Of a stretch of DNA of 64,000 nucleotides, positions 43,362-52,092 are shown piece after piece. The stretch spans positions 744,001-808,000 of the forward strand of contig NZ_JBKIII010000001.1 in assembly GCF_046557615.1 (NCBI RefSeq). Direction: 5' to 3'. The notes under the pieces are model-generated. The model made no database searches. It was not told the origin of the DNA and worked only from the letters and a program-made list of their open reading frames with translations. Position numbers and translations under genes: made by a program. This DNA comes from Haloferax sp046557615. Lineage in GTDB: Archaea > Halobacteriota > Halobacteria > Halobacteriales > Haloferacaceae. Every line of letters starts with the position of its first letter. Position 1 is the first letter of the stretch.

Positions 43362-44813
43362 TTAGCGCCGACGGTACGCGAAGATACCCACACCAATCAC
43401 GACCAGGAGGGCGACGACGCCACCAACGACGAGGAGTATCGAACCAAGGCCTCCTCCAAGTCCTCCGGCGGATGGCTCTTCTTGGTCCTCGGAGAATCCG
43501 GAGACGTCGATATCGGCCTGCATCGTCTGTTCACCGTTATCGGTGAGGTACGTCACTTCGACGGGGACCGAGGTGACCCCCGAATCGACTCTCGCGTAGA
43601 GGTCGAACGAGACGAAGTCACTGGCGGGGACGGTGCCCACGAAGTACTCTTCGTAGGGTCGGGCAGGTTCGACGCCATCGGCGGGAACGACGCGAACAAC
43701 GACACCCTGTACGTCGTTGAGGCCGACGTTACTCGCACTGCCCGAGATGTGGATTCGATCGTCTTCCTGTTCGACGTCGATGCCGGTGAGTTGGATACGA
43801 CCGGGCGAGGCGGCGTACTCGAGCGACGTCTGTGCCTCACCCGGTTGCCCACCGGTTCGGTAGGTCGCGGTCACATCGAGCGTCGCGCGGTCGATAGACG
43901 AGACGTTCAGTTGGTACGCTTGTGCCGACTCGGCCGGAACCGAAGCAACTGGTCGTTCGATAATCGTTCGGTCGCCGTCAGAAACCCGGAGTACGATGTC
44001 TTCGAGCGGGGCGTTTCCGAGGTTCGTCACGTCCGCAATCACTGCCGGGCGCGCTCCAGAGCCAACGCTCGCGTCGATTCGAACCGACTCGCGGAGCGGT
44101 TCGGCCGCTACAGATTCGGTGACGACGACAGTCTTACTCGACCCATCGACCGTCGTGTACTGGAGGGTCGCGGTCACTTCGCTGTCGGTCGTGTCGGGCG
44201 TGGTTGCGAACTCGAAGGTCTGTGCTTGCCCGGCGGCGAGCGTCGGGAGGACGCGAGTGTCGTTCTCTACGGTCCCCGGATTCGCTTCGAGCGAGAGGCG
44301 GAGGTTTCGAATCGCTTGGTCCTCGCCGTTGGAGACGGTGACGCGAACTGGTGATTCGGTGCCGACGACGCTGTCCGCCGTCTCTATGGCGACTTGCGGG
44401 CCACCCTCACGAACGCGGACGATAAGTGGGTATTCGAGCCGTTGGGTGCCGCTACTCGTTCGACCGACGACGGTGAGACGAAGGTCGTAGGTTCCCGTCT
44501 CCGTAAGCTGAACCGTCACTGGTGCTTGCAGCGAACTCCCGACCGGAACCGTCCCGAGGTCTTCTGCCCGGGCGATGTCGTTCGTCTTTCCTGCTTGGCG
44601 AACGAATACGTCGGTCACCTCGAAGTCTTCGGCGCTCCCCTGTGCGTTCTGAATCGTGGCCGTGATGGTAAATCGCTCGTCCGGTGATGGCTGGCTGGGC
44701 GTAACCGTCACATCAGTAATAGAGACAGACGCCTGCGCGACGACTGGTTGGACGGGAATCCCTGCCAAGACGACGGTGAGGAGAAGAACGAGTGAGAGGG
44801 CACGACGAAACAT
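43362..44813 (-). CDS. surface protein with CARDB/NEW3-like beta repeats and C-terminal anchor
   Basis: This 483-residue protein has a Sec-type signal (LSLVLLLTVVLAGIPVQPVVA) ending near residue 26. About four immunoglobulin-like repeats of about 100 residues follow (VTPSQPSPDERFTITATIQN at the start of the first). A Gly-rich hinge and a final helix (LLVVGGVVALLVVIGVGIF) end in RRR, so it faces outside with a single C-terminal anchor. It is the first gene of an operon with the MacB/LolD pair. It is a plausible external partner of that transporter. This is inferred from order. Confidence 0.82.
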   Translation of the reverse strand: MFRRALSLVLLLTVVLAGIPVQPVVAQASVSITDVTVTPSQPSPDERFTITATIQNAQGSAEDFEVTDVFVRQAGKTNDIARAEDLGTVPVGSSLQAPVTVQLTETGTYDLRLTVVGRTSSGTQRLEYPLIVRVREGGPQVAIETADSVVGTESPVRVTVSNGEDQAIRNLRLSLEANPGTVENDTRVLPTLAAGQAQTFEFATTPDTTDSEVTATLQYTTVDGSSKTVVVTESVAAEPLRESVRIDASVGSGARPAVIADVTNLGNAPLEDIVLRVSDGDRTIIERPVASVPAESAQAYQLNVSSIDRATLDVTATYRTGGQPGEAQTSLEYAASPGRIQLTGIDVEQEDDRIHISGSASNVGLNDVQGVVVRVVPADGVEPARPYEEYFVGTVPASDFVSFDLYARVDSGVTSVPVEVTYLTDNGEQTMQADIDVSGFSEDQEEPSAGGLGGGLGSILLVVGGVVALLVVIGVGIFAYRRR

Positions 44814-44840
44814 TGTTCATCTAATATATCGCCGAGGTGA

Positions 44841-44849
44841 GAAAAATAG
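44841..44849 (-). promoter_or_regulatory. possible TATA element of the CARDB-ABC operon
   Basis: CTATTTTTC on the minus strand lies about 32 nt before the ATG at 44813. A second A/T-rich element, GATATATTAG, is at 44821-44830. The true start site is uncertain. Confidence 0.35.
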
Positions 44850-44920
44850 TTGCCGGGGAAGACTGTCTGAACCTTGCTATATTCTCACAGAGGAGACATG
44901 GCGCTTCCAGTGGGCGAAGA

Positions 44921-44928
44921 TAGTTAAG
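44921..44928 (+). promoter_or_regulatory. TATA element of the helicase gene
   Basis: TAGTTAAG is centred about 29 nt before the ATG at 44954. Confidence 0.45.
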
Positions 44929-44953
44929 TCAGTCCGCACCGAGAATCCGACAG

Positions 44954-46879
44954 ATGCACGTGCGCGACCTTCCACTCTCGTCGGCCCTCGTCGCCCACTA
45001 CGAAGACGCAGGCATCGAGGAATTGTATCCACCACAGACCGCCGCCGTCGAAGCGGGGGTCGCAAACGGTGACCGTGTCGTCGCCGCAATCCCCACCGCC
45101 AGTGGCAAGACCTTCATCGCCGAGCTGGCGATGCTCACCGCCGACGGGCCGGGTCTCTACATCGTCCCGCTTCGCGCACTCGCCCGCGAGAAGTACGAGA
45201 CGTTCGATTCGTTGCCGGGCGTCAACGCAGGGATTTCGACCGGTGACTTCGACGCACCAGACGAAGACCTCGGCGAGTACGACATCGTCGTCGCCACCAG
45301 CGAGAAAGTCGATTCTGCAATTCGAAACGGCGCGTCGTGGGTCGAAAACCTCGCCTGTGTCGTCGTCGATGAAGTCCACTTGCTCGGCGCACCGGGTCGC
45401 GGCCCGACGCTCGAAGTGACGCTCGCTACCCTCCAGCGCCGGGTTCCCGGTCTCCAAATCGTCGCACTCTCTGCGACCGTCGATAATCCCGAAGATATCG
45501 CGTCGTGGCTGGATGCCGAACTCGTCCAGAGTACGTGGCGACCCGTCTCGCTCCGAACCGGCGTCTACTGCGAGAGGGAAGTCGAATTCGACGACGGGTC
45601 GATGCTCGCAGTCGATATTCCACCACTCGACCCGAACGACGATGGCGATACCGAGGCGACCGTCTCACTCGTCGCCGACGCCATCGACAACGGCGGCCAG
45701 TGTCTCGCGTTCGTTCGCTCCCGACGAGAGGCCGAAGCACTCGCCGAGCGACTCGCCGAAGAAGAACTCGGTTCGGCCCCCAACCTCGCTGACGAACTCC
45801 AAGAACTGGGCGGAACGATGACCGGTCGGCGACTCACCGACTGCGCGCGAACCGGCGTCGGATTCCATCACGCCGGTCTTCGAAGCACACACCGAATGGC
45901 CGTCGAAAACGCATTTCGAGAGAAGCGATTGGCCGTCATCTGCGCCACACCCACGCTCGCCGCAGGCGTGAACGTCCCTGCCCGTCGCGTCGTCATCCGT
46001 GACCAGAAACGCTACACGGGCGAGGAGATGGCGTGGATTCCCGTTTTGGATGTTCACCAGATGTGTGGTCGGGCCGGACGCCCGCATCTCGACCCATACG
46101 GCGAAGCCGTCCTCGTCGGCGACGAGACGACGAAAGACGACCTCCGAGTACGCTACGTCGAGGCCGACGCCGAAGCCATTCACTCGCAGTTCGCCGACCC
46201 CGAAGCCCTCCGGACGCACGTCCTCTCGGTCGTCGCCTCCGACTTCGCAGACTCCTTGGATGGCGTTGCGGACGTGTTCTCGGCGACCTACTACGCCCAC
46301 CAGAATCCAGACGGCGACCTGACCGACCTCGTACGAGATGTCGTGTTCGAACTCTCAGAGTTGGAGATGCTCGAAATCGAGGGTGGTGGCGAGTCGCTGT
46401 CGGCCACACCGCTCGGCCTCCAAACCTCGCGGCAGTACATCTCGCCAACCACTGGGGCGAGCATCGTCGATGGTATCCGAACGATTCAGACGATGGACGA
46501 GAAGAACGTAACGGCGCGAACCGCGCTGGAGGTCATCTGCGACACGCACGACATGCTCGATACCTATCTTGGGAATCGTGAACGCGCGGTGATGTACCAG
46601 TACGCCCGCACCCACGCCGCAGAGTTCACGACTGCGATGGGCGAAGCCGAATCCTTCGAGCAGTGGTTGACGGCAGTCAAAACTGCGAGAATCCTCCACG
46701 AGTGGTCCCAAGGCGTCAGTATCGACGACCTCGTGGACCAGTACCGCATCGGGCCGGGTGACCTCGAATCGCGCATCGAGCGCGCCGAGTGGTTGCTCGG
46801 TGCGGCGGATGCACTTTGCGGCGTTCTTGAGGTGGACGTGCCGCAGTTCAGAGAGGTTCGGGCGTTGTTGTCGCCATAG
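44954..46879 (+). CDS. Hel308/Ski2-like superfamily 2 DNA helicase
   Basis: This 641-residue helicase resembles Hel308, an archaeal 3'-5' helicase that remodels stalled replication forks. It has a Q-motif (LYPPQ, about 24-28), Walker A (PTASGKT, about 47-53), DEVH (139-142), motif III (LSATVDNPED), and motif VI (QMCGRAGRPHLDPYG). The winged-helix and ratchet regions follow. The C terminus ends soon after a short helical bundle (LLGAADALCGVLE), so it is about 100 residues shorter than typical Hel308 and may be a paralogue lacking part of the accessory domain. RuBisCO follows on the same strand. Confidence 0.85.
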   Translation: MHVRDLPLSSALVAHYEDAGIEELYPPQTAAVEAGVANGDRVVAAIPTASGKTFIAELAMLTADGPGLYIVPLRALAREKYETFDSLPGVNAGISTGDFDAPDEDLGEYDIVVATSEKVDSAIRNGASWVENLACVVVDEVHLLGAPGRGPTLEVTLATLQRRVPGLQIVALSATVDNPEDIASWLDAELVQSTWRPVSLRTGVYCEREVEFDDGSMLAVDIPPLDPNDDGDTEATVSLVADAIDNGGQCLAFVRSRREAEALAERLAEEELGSAPNLADELQELGGTMTGRRLTDCARTGVGFHHAGLRSTHRMAVENAFREKRLAVICATPTLAAGVNVPARRVVIRDQKRYTGEEMAWIPVLDVHQMCGRAGRPHLDPYGEAVLVGDETTKDDLRVRYVEADAEAIHSQFADPEALRTHVLSVVASDFADSLDGVADVFSATYYAHQNPDGDLTDLVRDVVFELSELEMLEIEGGGESLSATPLGLQTSRQYISPTTGASIVDGIRTIQTMDEKNVTARTALEVICDTHDMLDTYLGNRERAVMYQYARTHAAEFTTAMGEAESFEQWLTAVKTARILHEWSQGVSIDDLVDQYRIGPGDLESRIERAEWLLGAADALCGVLEVDVPQFREVRALLSP

Positions 46880-46931
46880 CTACCGACCGAATTGTTTCCA
46901 ATCAGGGGACGAGAGTCACCTCGGGATGCCG

Positions 46932-46938
46932 TTTTATG
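46932..46938 (+). promoter_or_regulatory. TATA element of the RuBisCO gene
   Basis: TTTTATG is centred about 29 nt before the ATG at 46964, supporting independent transcription from the helicase gene. Confidence 0.55.
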
Positions 46939-46963
46939 CTCCCGCGTCGCGTAGAAGCGGGTT

Positions 46964-48208
46964 ATGGGTATCACCTACGAAGACTTCCTCGACCTCGGCT
47001 ACGAACCATCGAGCGAAGACTTGGTCTGTACGTTCCGCATCGACCCCGCGACCGGAATGAGTACCGAAGCGGCGGCAAGTCGGGTGGCATCCGAATCCTC
47101 CAACGGGACGTGGGCCGCCCTCCGAACGGGCGCGGACTTCACCGACATGGGTGCGACCGCCTTTTCGATAGACGGCGACATCATCAAAGTGGCCTACCCC
47201 GCTGGGCTGTTCGAACCCGGAAACATGCCGCAGGTACTCTCCTGCATCGCAGGCAACATCATGGGCATGAAAGCAGTCGATACGATTCGCCTCGTGGACT
47301 GCGAGTGGCCCGAAGCAGTCGTCTCTACCTACCCCGGCCCGCACTTCGGGTCCAGTGTACGAAAAGAGATTTTCGGCGTCACTGACCGGCCAATCACGGC
47401 TACCGTTCCGAAACCGAAGGTCGGCCTTTCGACCGCCGCACACGCCGAAATCGGGTACGAGGCGTGGGTCGGCGGTGTGGACCTCCTGAAGGACGACGAG
47501 AACCTCACGGACCAGGCGTTCAATCCCTTCTCAGATAGGCTCACTGAGTCGCTCGCGCTCCGCGACGACGCCCAAGACGAGACGGGCGAGGTGAAATCGT
47601 ACCTCATCAACGTCACCGCAGACACGAACACGATGCTCGACCGAGTAGACGAAGTCGCCGCCCAAGGTGGCGAGTACGTCATGGTCGATATCATCACCGC
47701 AGGCTGGGCGGGCCTCCAGACCGTCCGCGAGCGAACCGAGAAACACGGCATGGCGATTCACGCCCATCGGGCCATGCACGCCGCCTTCGACCGCATGCCG
47801 AATCACGGCGTCTCGATGCGTGTACTCGCACAGGTCTCTCGTCTCTGCGGCGTGGACCAACTCCACACCGGGACGGCGGGACTCGGCAAACTCGCTAACG
47901 AGGACACCGTCGGTATCAACGAGTGGCTTGCGGGCGACCTGTACGGCATGACCGACGTGCTTCCGGTCGCCTCCGGCGGCCTGCACCCCGGCCTCGTTCC
48001 AGACCTCCTCGATGCAACGGGAACCAACGTCTGTGTCCAACTCGGTGGCGGTATCCACGGCCACCCCGATGGCACCCGCGCAGGAGCAATCGCCCTTCGC
48101 GCCGCTATCGACGCCTACGTGGACGGAAAACCAATCAGTGAAGCCGCCGAGGAGACGCCCGAACTCGCTGTCGCCCTCGACAAGTGGGGCACCGAGACAC
48201 CGCGCTAA
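46964..48208 (+). CDS. rbcL: ribulose-1,5-bisphosphate carboxylase, form III
   Basis: This 414-residue enzyme carboxylates ribulose-1,5-bisphosphate to two 3-phosphoglycerates. Catalytic residues are intact: VPKPK at 148-152 and the carbamylated lysine at 176 (GGVDLLKDDE, with D178 and E179). The ligand loops HAHRAMHAAF and SGGLHPG are also present. The short length and archaeal context place it in form III, which acts in AMP and nucleoside salvage rather than the Calvin cycle. The other two pathway genes lie directly downstream on the opposite strand. It is not a RuBisCO-like protein, since the carbamate lysine and metal ligands are present. Confidence 0.93.
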   Translation: MGITYEDFLDLGYEPSSEDLVCTFRIDPATGMSTEAAASRVASESSNGTWAALRTGADFTDMGATAFSIDGDIIKVAYPAGLFEPGNMPQVLSCIAGNIMGMKAVDTIRLVDCEWPEAVVSTYPGPHFGSSVRKEIFGVTDRPITATVPKPKVGLSTAAHAEIGYEAWVGGVDLLKDDENLTDQAFNPFSDRLTESLALRDDAQDETGEVKSYLINVTADTNTMLDRVDEVAAQGGEYVMVDIITAGWAGLQTVRERTEKHGMAIHAHRAMHAAFDRMPNHGVSMRVLAQVSRLCGVDQLHTGTAGLGKLANEDTVGINEWLAGDLYGMTDVLPVASGGLHPGLVPDLLDATGTNVCVQLGGGIHGHPDGTRAGAIALRAAIDAYVDGKPISEAAEETPELAVALDKWGTETPR

Positions 48209-48220
48209 CGAGCATCGAAA

Positions 48221-49174
48221 TCAGGGTTCGGCCCACGGTTCGGTCGTGTGTTCGCCAAACAGTTCGCGCATCAGCATGACGATGCTCTCGGGCGGGAACT
48301 GCCCACGTTCGGTAACGATTGCATCGACGTAGCGCGGCGGCGTCACGTCGAATGCAGGGTTTTTGACCGTCGGATTGCCGAGTTCGGCGAGCGTCTCGTC
48401 GTCGATGATTTCCTCAGTTTCACGCATCTCGATATCGACCGTGTGGCCGGTCATCGTGCCGGGGTGGAGTTTGAGCGTCTGCGCGGCGACCATGATTGGC
48501 GTGCCTCTGTCGCGGGCGTTGACCGCGAGACCGCTCGTTCCGATTTTGTTGATGACACTGCCGTCTGCCGCAACTGCGTCCGCACCGACGAGTACGTGGT
48601 CCACGTCGTTCAGATAGCGCCGGGCCGCCGAGTCGACGATGAGCGTGACCGGCACGCCCATCTCGTTGAGTGCTTTCGCGGTGATGTGACCCTGATTGCG
48701 GGGGCGTGTCTCCTTGACGATTGCTTCGATGTGTTTGCCCTGTTCGACCGCCGCTTCGACGCAGGCGAGCGCGTCGGTCGAGTGGCAGTGAGTCATGATG
48801 ACGTCGCCGTCGCGGAGGCGGTTCGCACCGACCTGTCCGAGGTCGGCTTGGGCGCGGTCGAGTCGGGCACAGAACTCCGTCGCCGCCGCCTCGACATTCT
48901 CCCGAATTCCCTCGACGGTCTGGGCGTTCGTGCCGCGAAGGACGTAGCGAAGTGCGTTCGGCAGGCTCACTGCGGTCGGTCTGGTCTCGAGGAGAGTTCG
49001 AGCGGCCGCACGGAGGTCAGCACGGAGTACGTCGGGGTCTGTCGCATCGCTCTCGATAGCCTGCACGCGGAGGGCGCGGGCGGCCGCATCCGCAATCGTC
49101 GCGGCACCGCGAATCTCCATCGTGTCGATATCGTCCGCGATTCGTCGGACCTCTGGATGGACGCGGTCGGTCAT
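48221..49174 (-). CDS. ribose-1,5-bisphosphate isomerase
   Basis: This 317-residue enzyme converts ribose-1,5-bisphosphate to ribulose-1,5-bisphosphate, the RuBisCO substrate. It belongs to the eIF2B-alpha/beta/delta-like family. The catalytic pair is visible as Cys130 (MTHCHSTDAL) and Asp199 (VLVGADAV), 69 residues apart, as in the characterised Thermococcus enzyme. NKIGT at 209-213 is conserved. It ends 12 nt from the convergent RuBisCO stop codon. Confidence 0.9.
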   Translation of the reverse strand: MTDRVHPEVRRIADDIDTMEIRGAATIADAAARALRVQAIESDATDPDVLRADLRAAARTLLETRPTAVSLPNALRYVLRGTNAQTVEGIRENVEAAATEFCARLDRAQADLGQVGANRLRDGDVIMTHCHSTDALACVEAAVEQGKHIEAIVKETRPRNQGHITAKALNEMGVPVTLIVDSAARRYLNDVDHVLVGADAVAADGSVINKIGTSGLAVNARDRGTPIMVAAQTLKLHPGTMTGHTVDIEMRETEEIIDDETLAELGNPTVKNPAFDVTPPRYVDAIVTERGQFPPESIVMLMRELFGEHTTEPWAEP

Positions 49175-49198
49175 GCTCGTATTACGCTCGTCAGCGGG

Positions 49199-49209
49199 AA
49201 AAATGATAG
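49199..49209 (-). promoter_or_regulatory. possible TATA element of the ribose-1,5-bisphosphate isomerase gene
   Basis: The minus strand reads CTATCATTTTT about 28 nt before the ATG at 49174, in the 60-nt gap behind the AMP phosphorylase gene. Confidence 0.4.
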
Positions 49210-49234
49210 CAGCAATTGACCGCTTGGACGCAGT

Positions 49235-50713
49235 TCACACGCGGTCGATGAGTGCTTCGTCGGGGTGCCGAACCCGAACGGCTTCGACGCGCGTCGTGAG
49301 TTTTCTCGCATCAGCGAGTTTGTCGGGCGACTCGGCGTAGACCGTAAAGAGCAAGTCGCCTTCGACGACGGTATCACCGAGGCGGTGGCCGAGTTTGAGT
49401 CCTGCGGCGAGGTCCTTTGGCGCGCCTGCACGGCGGGCGATTTCGTTGATGTGGATGTTGTTGATGTGGGTGATAACGCCGGGTCGGTCGGCGTACACGC
49501 GATGCGTATGCTCGCCGGGAACGAGGTCGTCGGCCCGGATATCTGGGTCGCCGCGCTGGGCTTCGAGAATCGCGCGGAAGGTCGCTTCTGCGCGACCCGA
49601 GTCCAATATCTGTGCGGCATCGGCATCGACGCCGACCAATTCGAACAACAGGTCTGCGAGTCGAATCGCCTTGATTCGGAGGTCCGACGGTCCTTCTCCG
49701 GCGAGCGTTTCGAGGATGTCGCGCGCTTCGAGTAGCGGTCCGACGCCGCGGCCGACCGGTGCAGCGCCATTTGTAATCGCACATTCGATATTCATCGCGA
49801 GATGTTCACCGACACGCTTGAAATCGGTCGCCAACTCCTGAGCGTCGGCGAGTGAGAGGACTTTCGCGCCTTCGCCGTAGGGGATATCGATGACGACGTG
49901 GGTCGAACCTGCGCTCTTTTTTTTCGAGAGTACGGAGGCGATGAGTTGCCCACGTGGGTCGATAGACAACGGTGTCTCGGCTCGGATGATGCGGTCGTCT
50001 ACTGGCGAGAGATTCACCGCGCCGCCCCAGACGAGACATCCACCAACGTCTTCGACGATGTGTCGTATCTCTTCGATTGAGAAATCGACATCACACAACA
50101 CTTCCATCGTATCGGCAGTCCCTGCGGCGGACGTGACCGCGCGCGACGATGTTTTCGGGATTTTCACACCTGCAGAGGCGACGATTGGGACGAGAATCGG
50201 CGTGACGCGATTGCCTGCGACGCCGCCGATAGAGTGTTTGTCGGCGATGATTGGTTCGTCCCACTGGATTTGCTCGCCGATAGCGGCCATGCACTCGGTG
50301 AGGTGAAGCGTCTCAGTGAGCGACAGTCCGTTCGTATAGACCGCAGAGACGTACGCACCGAGTTCGACGTCTGAGAGGCGTTCTTCGTAGATGTCGCGCA
50401 CGAGTTGGTGGAGTTCGTGGTGCTCGAGTTCGATATCGTCGAGTTTCTTGCGAATCGCCGAGACGGAGGCTGGTTGCGGGGCGATAGAGACGGTCACCGG
50501 ACCTTCGATGTGTCCGAGGCGGCGCGTCACACCGAGGACGCCGGAGGGGACGAGTTTGTCCGTGAGTTCGACGATAGCGACCGAAGTACCGTTCGCGTGA
50601 CGGAGTTGGACGCGCTCGACGGCGTGGACGCCGAGGTCAGCGGCATCGGCCTCGTTCAACAGAACCGTCGGTGCGCGTGACCCGATGTCGATGGGTTCCA
50701 CGTCGAGTTCCAT
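49235..50713 (-). CDS. deoA: AMP phosphorylase (archaeal DeoA family)
   Basis: This 492-residue enzyme splits AMP (or another nucleoside 5'-monophosphate) with phosphate to the base and ribose-1,5-bisphosphate, the first step of the pathway. It has the archaeal N-terminal domain of about 85 residues, absent in thymidine phosphorylase, followed by the catalytic core with KHSIGGVAGNR (about 170) and the TSRAVTSAAGTADTMEVL phosphate loop. Its A8 run at 49918-49925 keeps the frame (LSKKKSAG). The gene and its isomerase partner are transcribed together or from closely spaced promoters. Confidence 0.9.
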   Translation of the reverse strand: MELDVEPIDIGSRAPTVLLNEADAADLGVHAVERVQLRHANGTSVAIVELTDKLVPSGVLGVTRRLGHIEGPVTVSIAPQPASVSAIRKKLDDIELEHHELHQLVRDIYEERLSDVELGAYVSAVYTNGLSLTETLHLTECMAAIGEQIQWDEPIIADKHSIGGVAGNRVTPILVPIVASAGVKIPKTSSRAVTSAAGTADTMEVLCDVDFSIEEIRHIVEDVGGCLVWGGAVNLSPVDDRIIRAETPLSIDPRGQLIASVLSKKKSAGSTHVVIDIPYGEGAKVLSLADAQELATDFKRVGEHLAMNIECAITNGAAPVGRGVGPLLEARDILETLAGEGPSDLRIKAIRLADLLFELVGVDADAAQILDSGRAEATFRAILEAQRGDPDIRADDLVPGEHTHRVYADRPGVITHINNIHINEIARRAGAPKDLAAGLKLGHRLGDTVVEGDLLFTVYAESPDKLADARKLTTRVEAVRVRHPDEALIDRV

Positions 50714-50736
50714 GCCTCATCTTGGCGCGAGAGTGC

Positions 50737-50742
50737 GATAAA
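50737..50742 (-). promoter_or_regulatory. TATA element of the AMP phosphorylase gene
   Basis: TTTATC on the minus strand is centred about 26-27 nt before the ATG at 50713. Confidence 0.55.
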
Positions 50743-50784
50743 CTGTCACCCAGAAAACGAGACCGAACCAGGCGAGAAACCGGA

Positions 50785-51207
50785 TTAGGCGAGAAGCGAG
50801 TCGATAACTCTCTCGTAATCCTCGTATCCACGAACGCCGACGAGGCGCTCGGCGGGTTGGCCGTTGGCGAAGACCATCACGGTGGGGACGCCACGAACCT
50901 GATACTGCATGGCGAGTTGCTGGTTCTGGTCGATATCGACTTTCACGATAGCCGCGTCAGTGTCGGCGGCGAGTTTTTTCACGGTTGGTTCGAGCATCTT
51001 GCACGGTCCGCACCAGTCTGCATAGAAATCGACGAGGACGACGTCGTACGATGAGATGACATCTTCGAATTCAGTCGCGCCGTTTACGTAGACTGGTTCG
51101 CTGGGCACACCGGCAGATTCTCCGTTTTCAGACGCTCCTCGTTCAACCTTTTCCGAGAGGTCGTCACGTTTCTGCTGGCGAATTGCTTCGAGTTCTTCGT
51201 CGGACAT
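50785..51207 (-). CDS. trxA: thioredoxin with N-terminal extension
   Basis: This 140-residue disulfide reductase contains the active-site motif DWCGPCKMLEP and the cis-proline region VRGVPTVMVFANG. The thioredoxin domain occupies about residues 35-140. The first 45 residues form an acidic, charged extension (SDEELEAIRQQKRDDL) of unknown use. The ATG at 51207 has a TATA element 27 nt upstream, so the longer in-frame start is rejected. Confidence 0.9.
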   Translation of the reverse strand: MSDEELEAIRQQKRDDLSEKVERGASENGESAGVPSEPVYVNGATEFEDVISSYDVVLVDFYADWCGPCKMLEPTVKKLAADTDAAIVKVDIDQNQQLAMQYQVRGVPTVMVFANGQPAERLVGVRGYEDYERVIDSLLA

Positions 51208-51230
51208 ACAACACGGTACAGGCCGAATCG

Positions 51231-51237
51231 AAATAAG
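51231..51237 (-). promoter_or_regulatory. TATA element of the thioredoxin gene
   Basis: CTTATTT on the minus strand is centred 27 nt before the ATG at 51207. Between here and 51392 I see no supported gene. Confidence 0.5.
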
Positions 51238-51392
51238 AGTTTTGCACATTTGAGACAATACAATGTCGCGGTGTGTGCGAACAACCCTCAGTGTGAATCT
51301 ACGATTGGTCGGGTGAGTGTGGTATCGAAGGCAAAGAAGTCTCAGTGAGAGTCAGGGATGGGTCGAGGTGTCGTGCCCGCTCAGCACACGCA

Positions 51393-51686
51393 TCACTCGA
51401 CGTAGAGTGAATACGTGATGACCGCAAAGCCGACGAACGTCAACACCGCGTCGACGAGAACACCGGTGGCAAAGTCGATAGACAACAGCATGTCGAACGC
51501 ACCTGCGAGGAGTGCGCCGAAGGTGACGATACCGAATCCGAGCGCCAAGGCTCGAAGCGCCGAAGAGCCGGTTCGGCGATACGCCTTGAGACTGAAGTAA
51601 GTAATCAAGCCACCGAGGATGAGAATCCCCGTCTTGACGATGATGATGAGCGTTGCAACCGTCGGTGAGCCACTGAGGTGTCCCAT
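51393..51686 (-). CDS. three-helix membrane protein paired with a HTH regulator
   Basis: This 97-residue protein has three hydrophobic helices (about residues 10-30, 42-66 and 72-94). It starts directly at the stop codon of the HTH gene upstream, with no spacer. Such regulator/membrane pairs recur in haloarchaea and probably form one-component sensing units. The function is unknown. Confidence 0.75.
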   Translation of the reverse strand: MGHLSGSPTVATLIIIVKTGILILGGLITYFSLKAYRRTGSSALRALALGFGIVTFGALLAGAFDMLLSIDFATGVLVDAVLTFVGFAVITYSLYVE

Positions 51687-52061
51687 TTACGTTTCCCTCC
51701 GAACTGCAGACCAGATATCCGCGAGGCGCTCTTCGGGTGCGCGCTCGGGTCGTTCGATATCCACCACGAAACTTCGGTCTTCGGTGAGTGCGATTCTCAC
51801 TTGGTCGAACGCGATCTCGTAGGTGGTCGCGTGATGGCCGTCCGCACGAATCTGTGTGCCCTCTCGCAACAACGCCGCATCAGTTAGCAGGTCTAACTTC
51901 CGGTAGGTCGTCGAGAGCGGGATACCACACACGTCAGAAATTTCACTCGCCGTCATTGGTTCTTCGAGTCCTGTGATGATGGCTCGTGCGTCCGTGTCGT
52001 CTAGCGCGTCGAGTACCGCCGCCAATTGGGCTGACTCCATCGCAGACCGGTCGCGCGCCAT
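51687..52061 (-). CDS. winged-helix transcriptional regulator (ArsR-like)
   Basis: This 124-residue protein has a winged helix-turn-helix (LEEPMTASEISDVCGIPLSTTYRKLDLLTDAALL). A beta-rich C-terminal half follows (HHATTYEIAFDQVRIALTED). It probably binds DNA as a dimer. The gene is the first of a two-gene unit with the membrane protein. A TATA element overlaps the OYE stop codon on its upstream side. Confidence 0.85.
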   Translation of the reverse strand: MARDRSAMESAQLAAVLDALDDTDARAIITGLEEPMTASEISDVCGIPLSTTYRKLDLLTDAALLREGTQIRADGHHATTYEIAFDQVRIALTEDRSFVVDIERPERAPEERLADIWSAVRRET

Positions 52062-52084
52062 TACATCAATTGACTGAGGAACAT

Positions 52085-52092
52085 CTTATTAA
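52085..52092 (-). promoter_or_regulatory. TATA element of the HTH regulator gene
   Basis: TTAATAAG on the minus strand is centred about 27 nt before the ATG at 52061 and overlaps the stop codon of the upstream oxidoreductase. Confidence 0.55.

Noticed and set aside
46964..48208. RuBisCO-like protein instead of true RuBisCO.
   Set aside because: The carbamylated lysine and the D/E metal ligands (K176, D178, E179) and the VPKPK lysines are all present.
49918..49925. An A8 run (minus strand) in AMP phosphorylase, suspected of a frameshift.
   Set aside because: The frame on both sides encodes the conserved LSKKKSAG region and the protein has the full family length, so the gene is intact.
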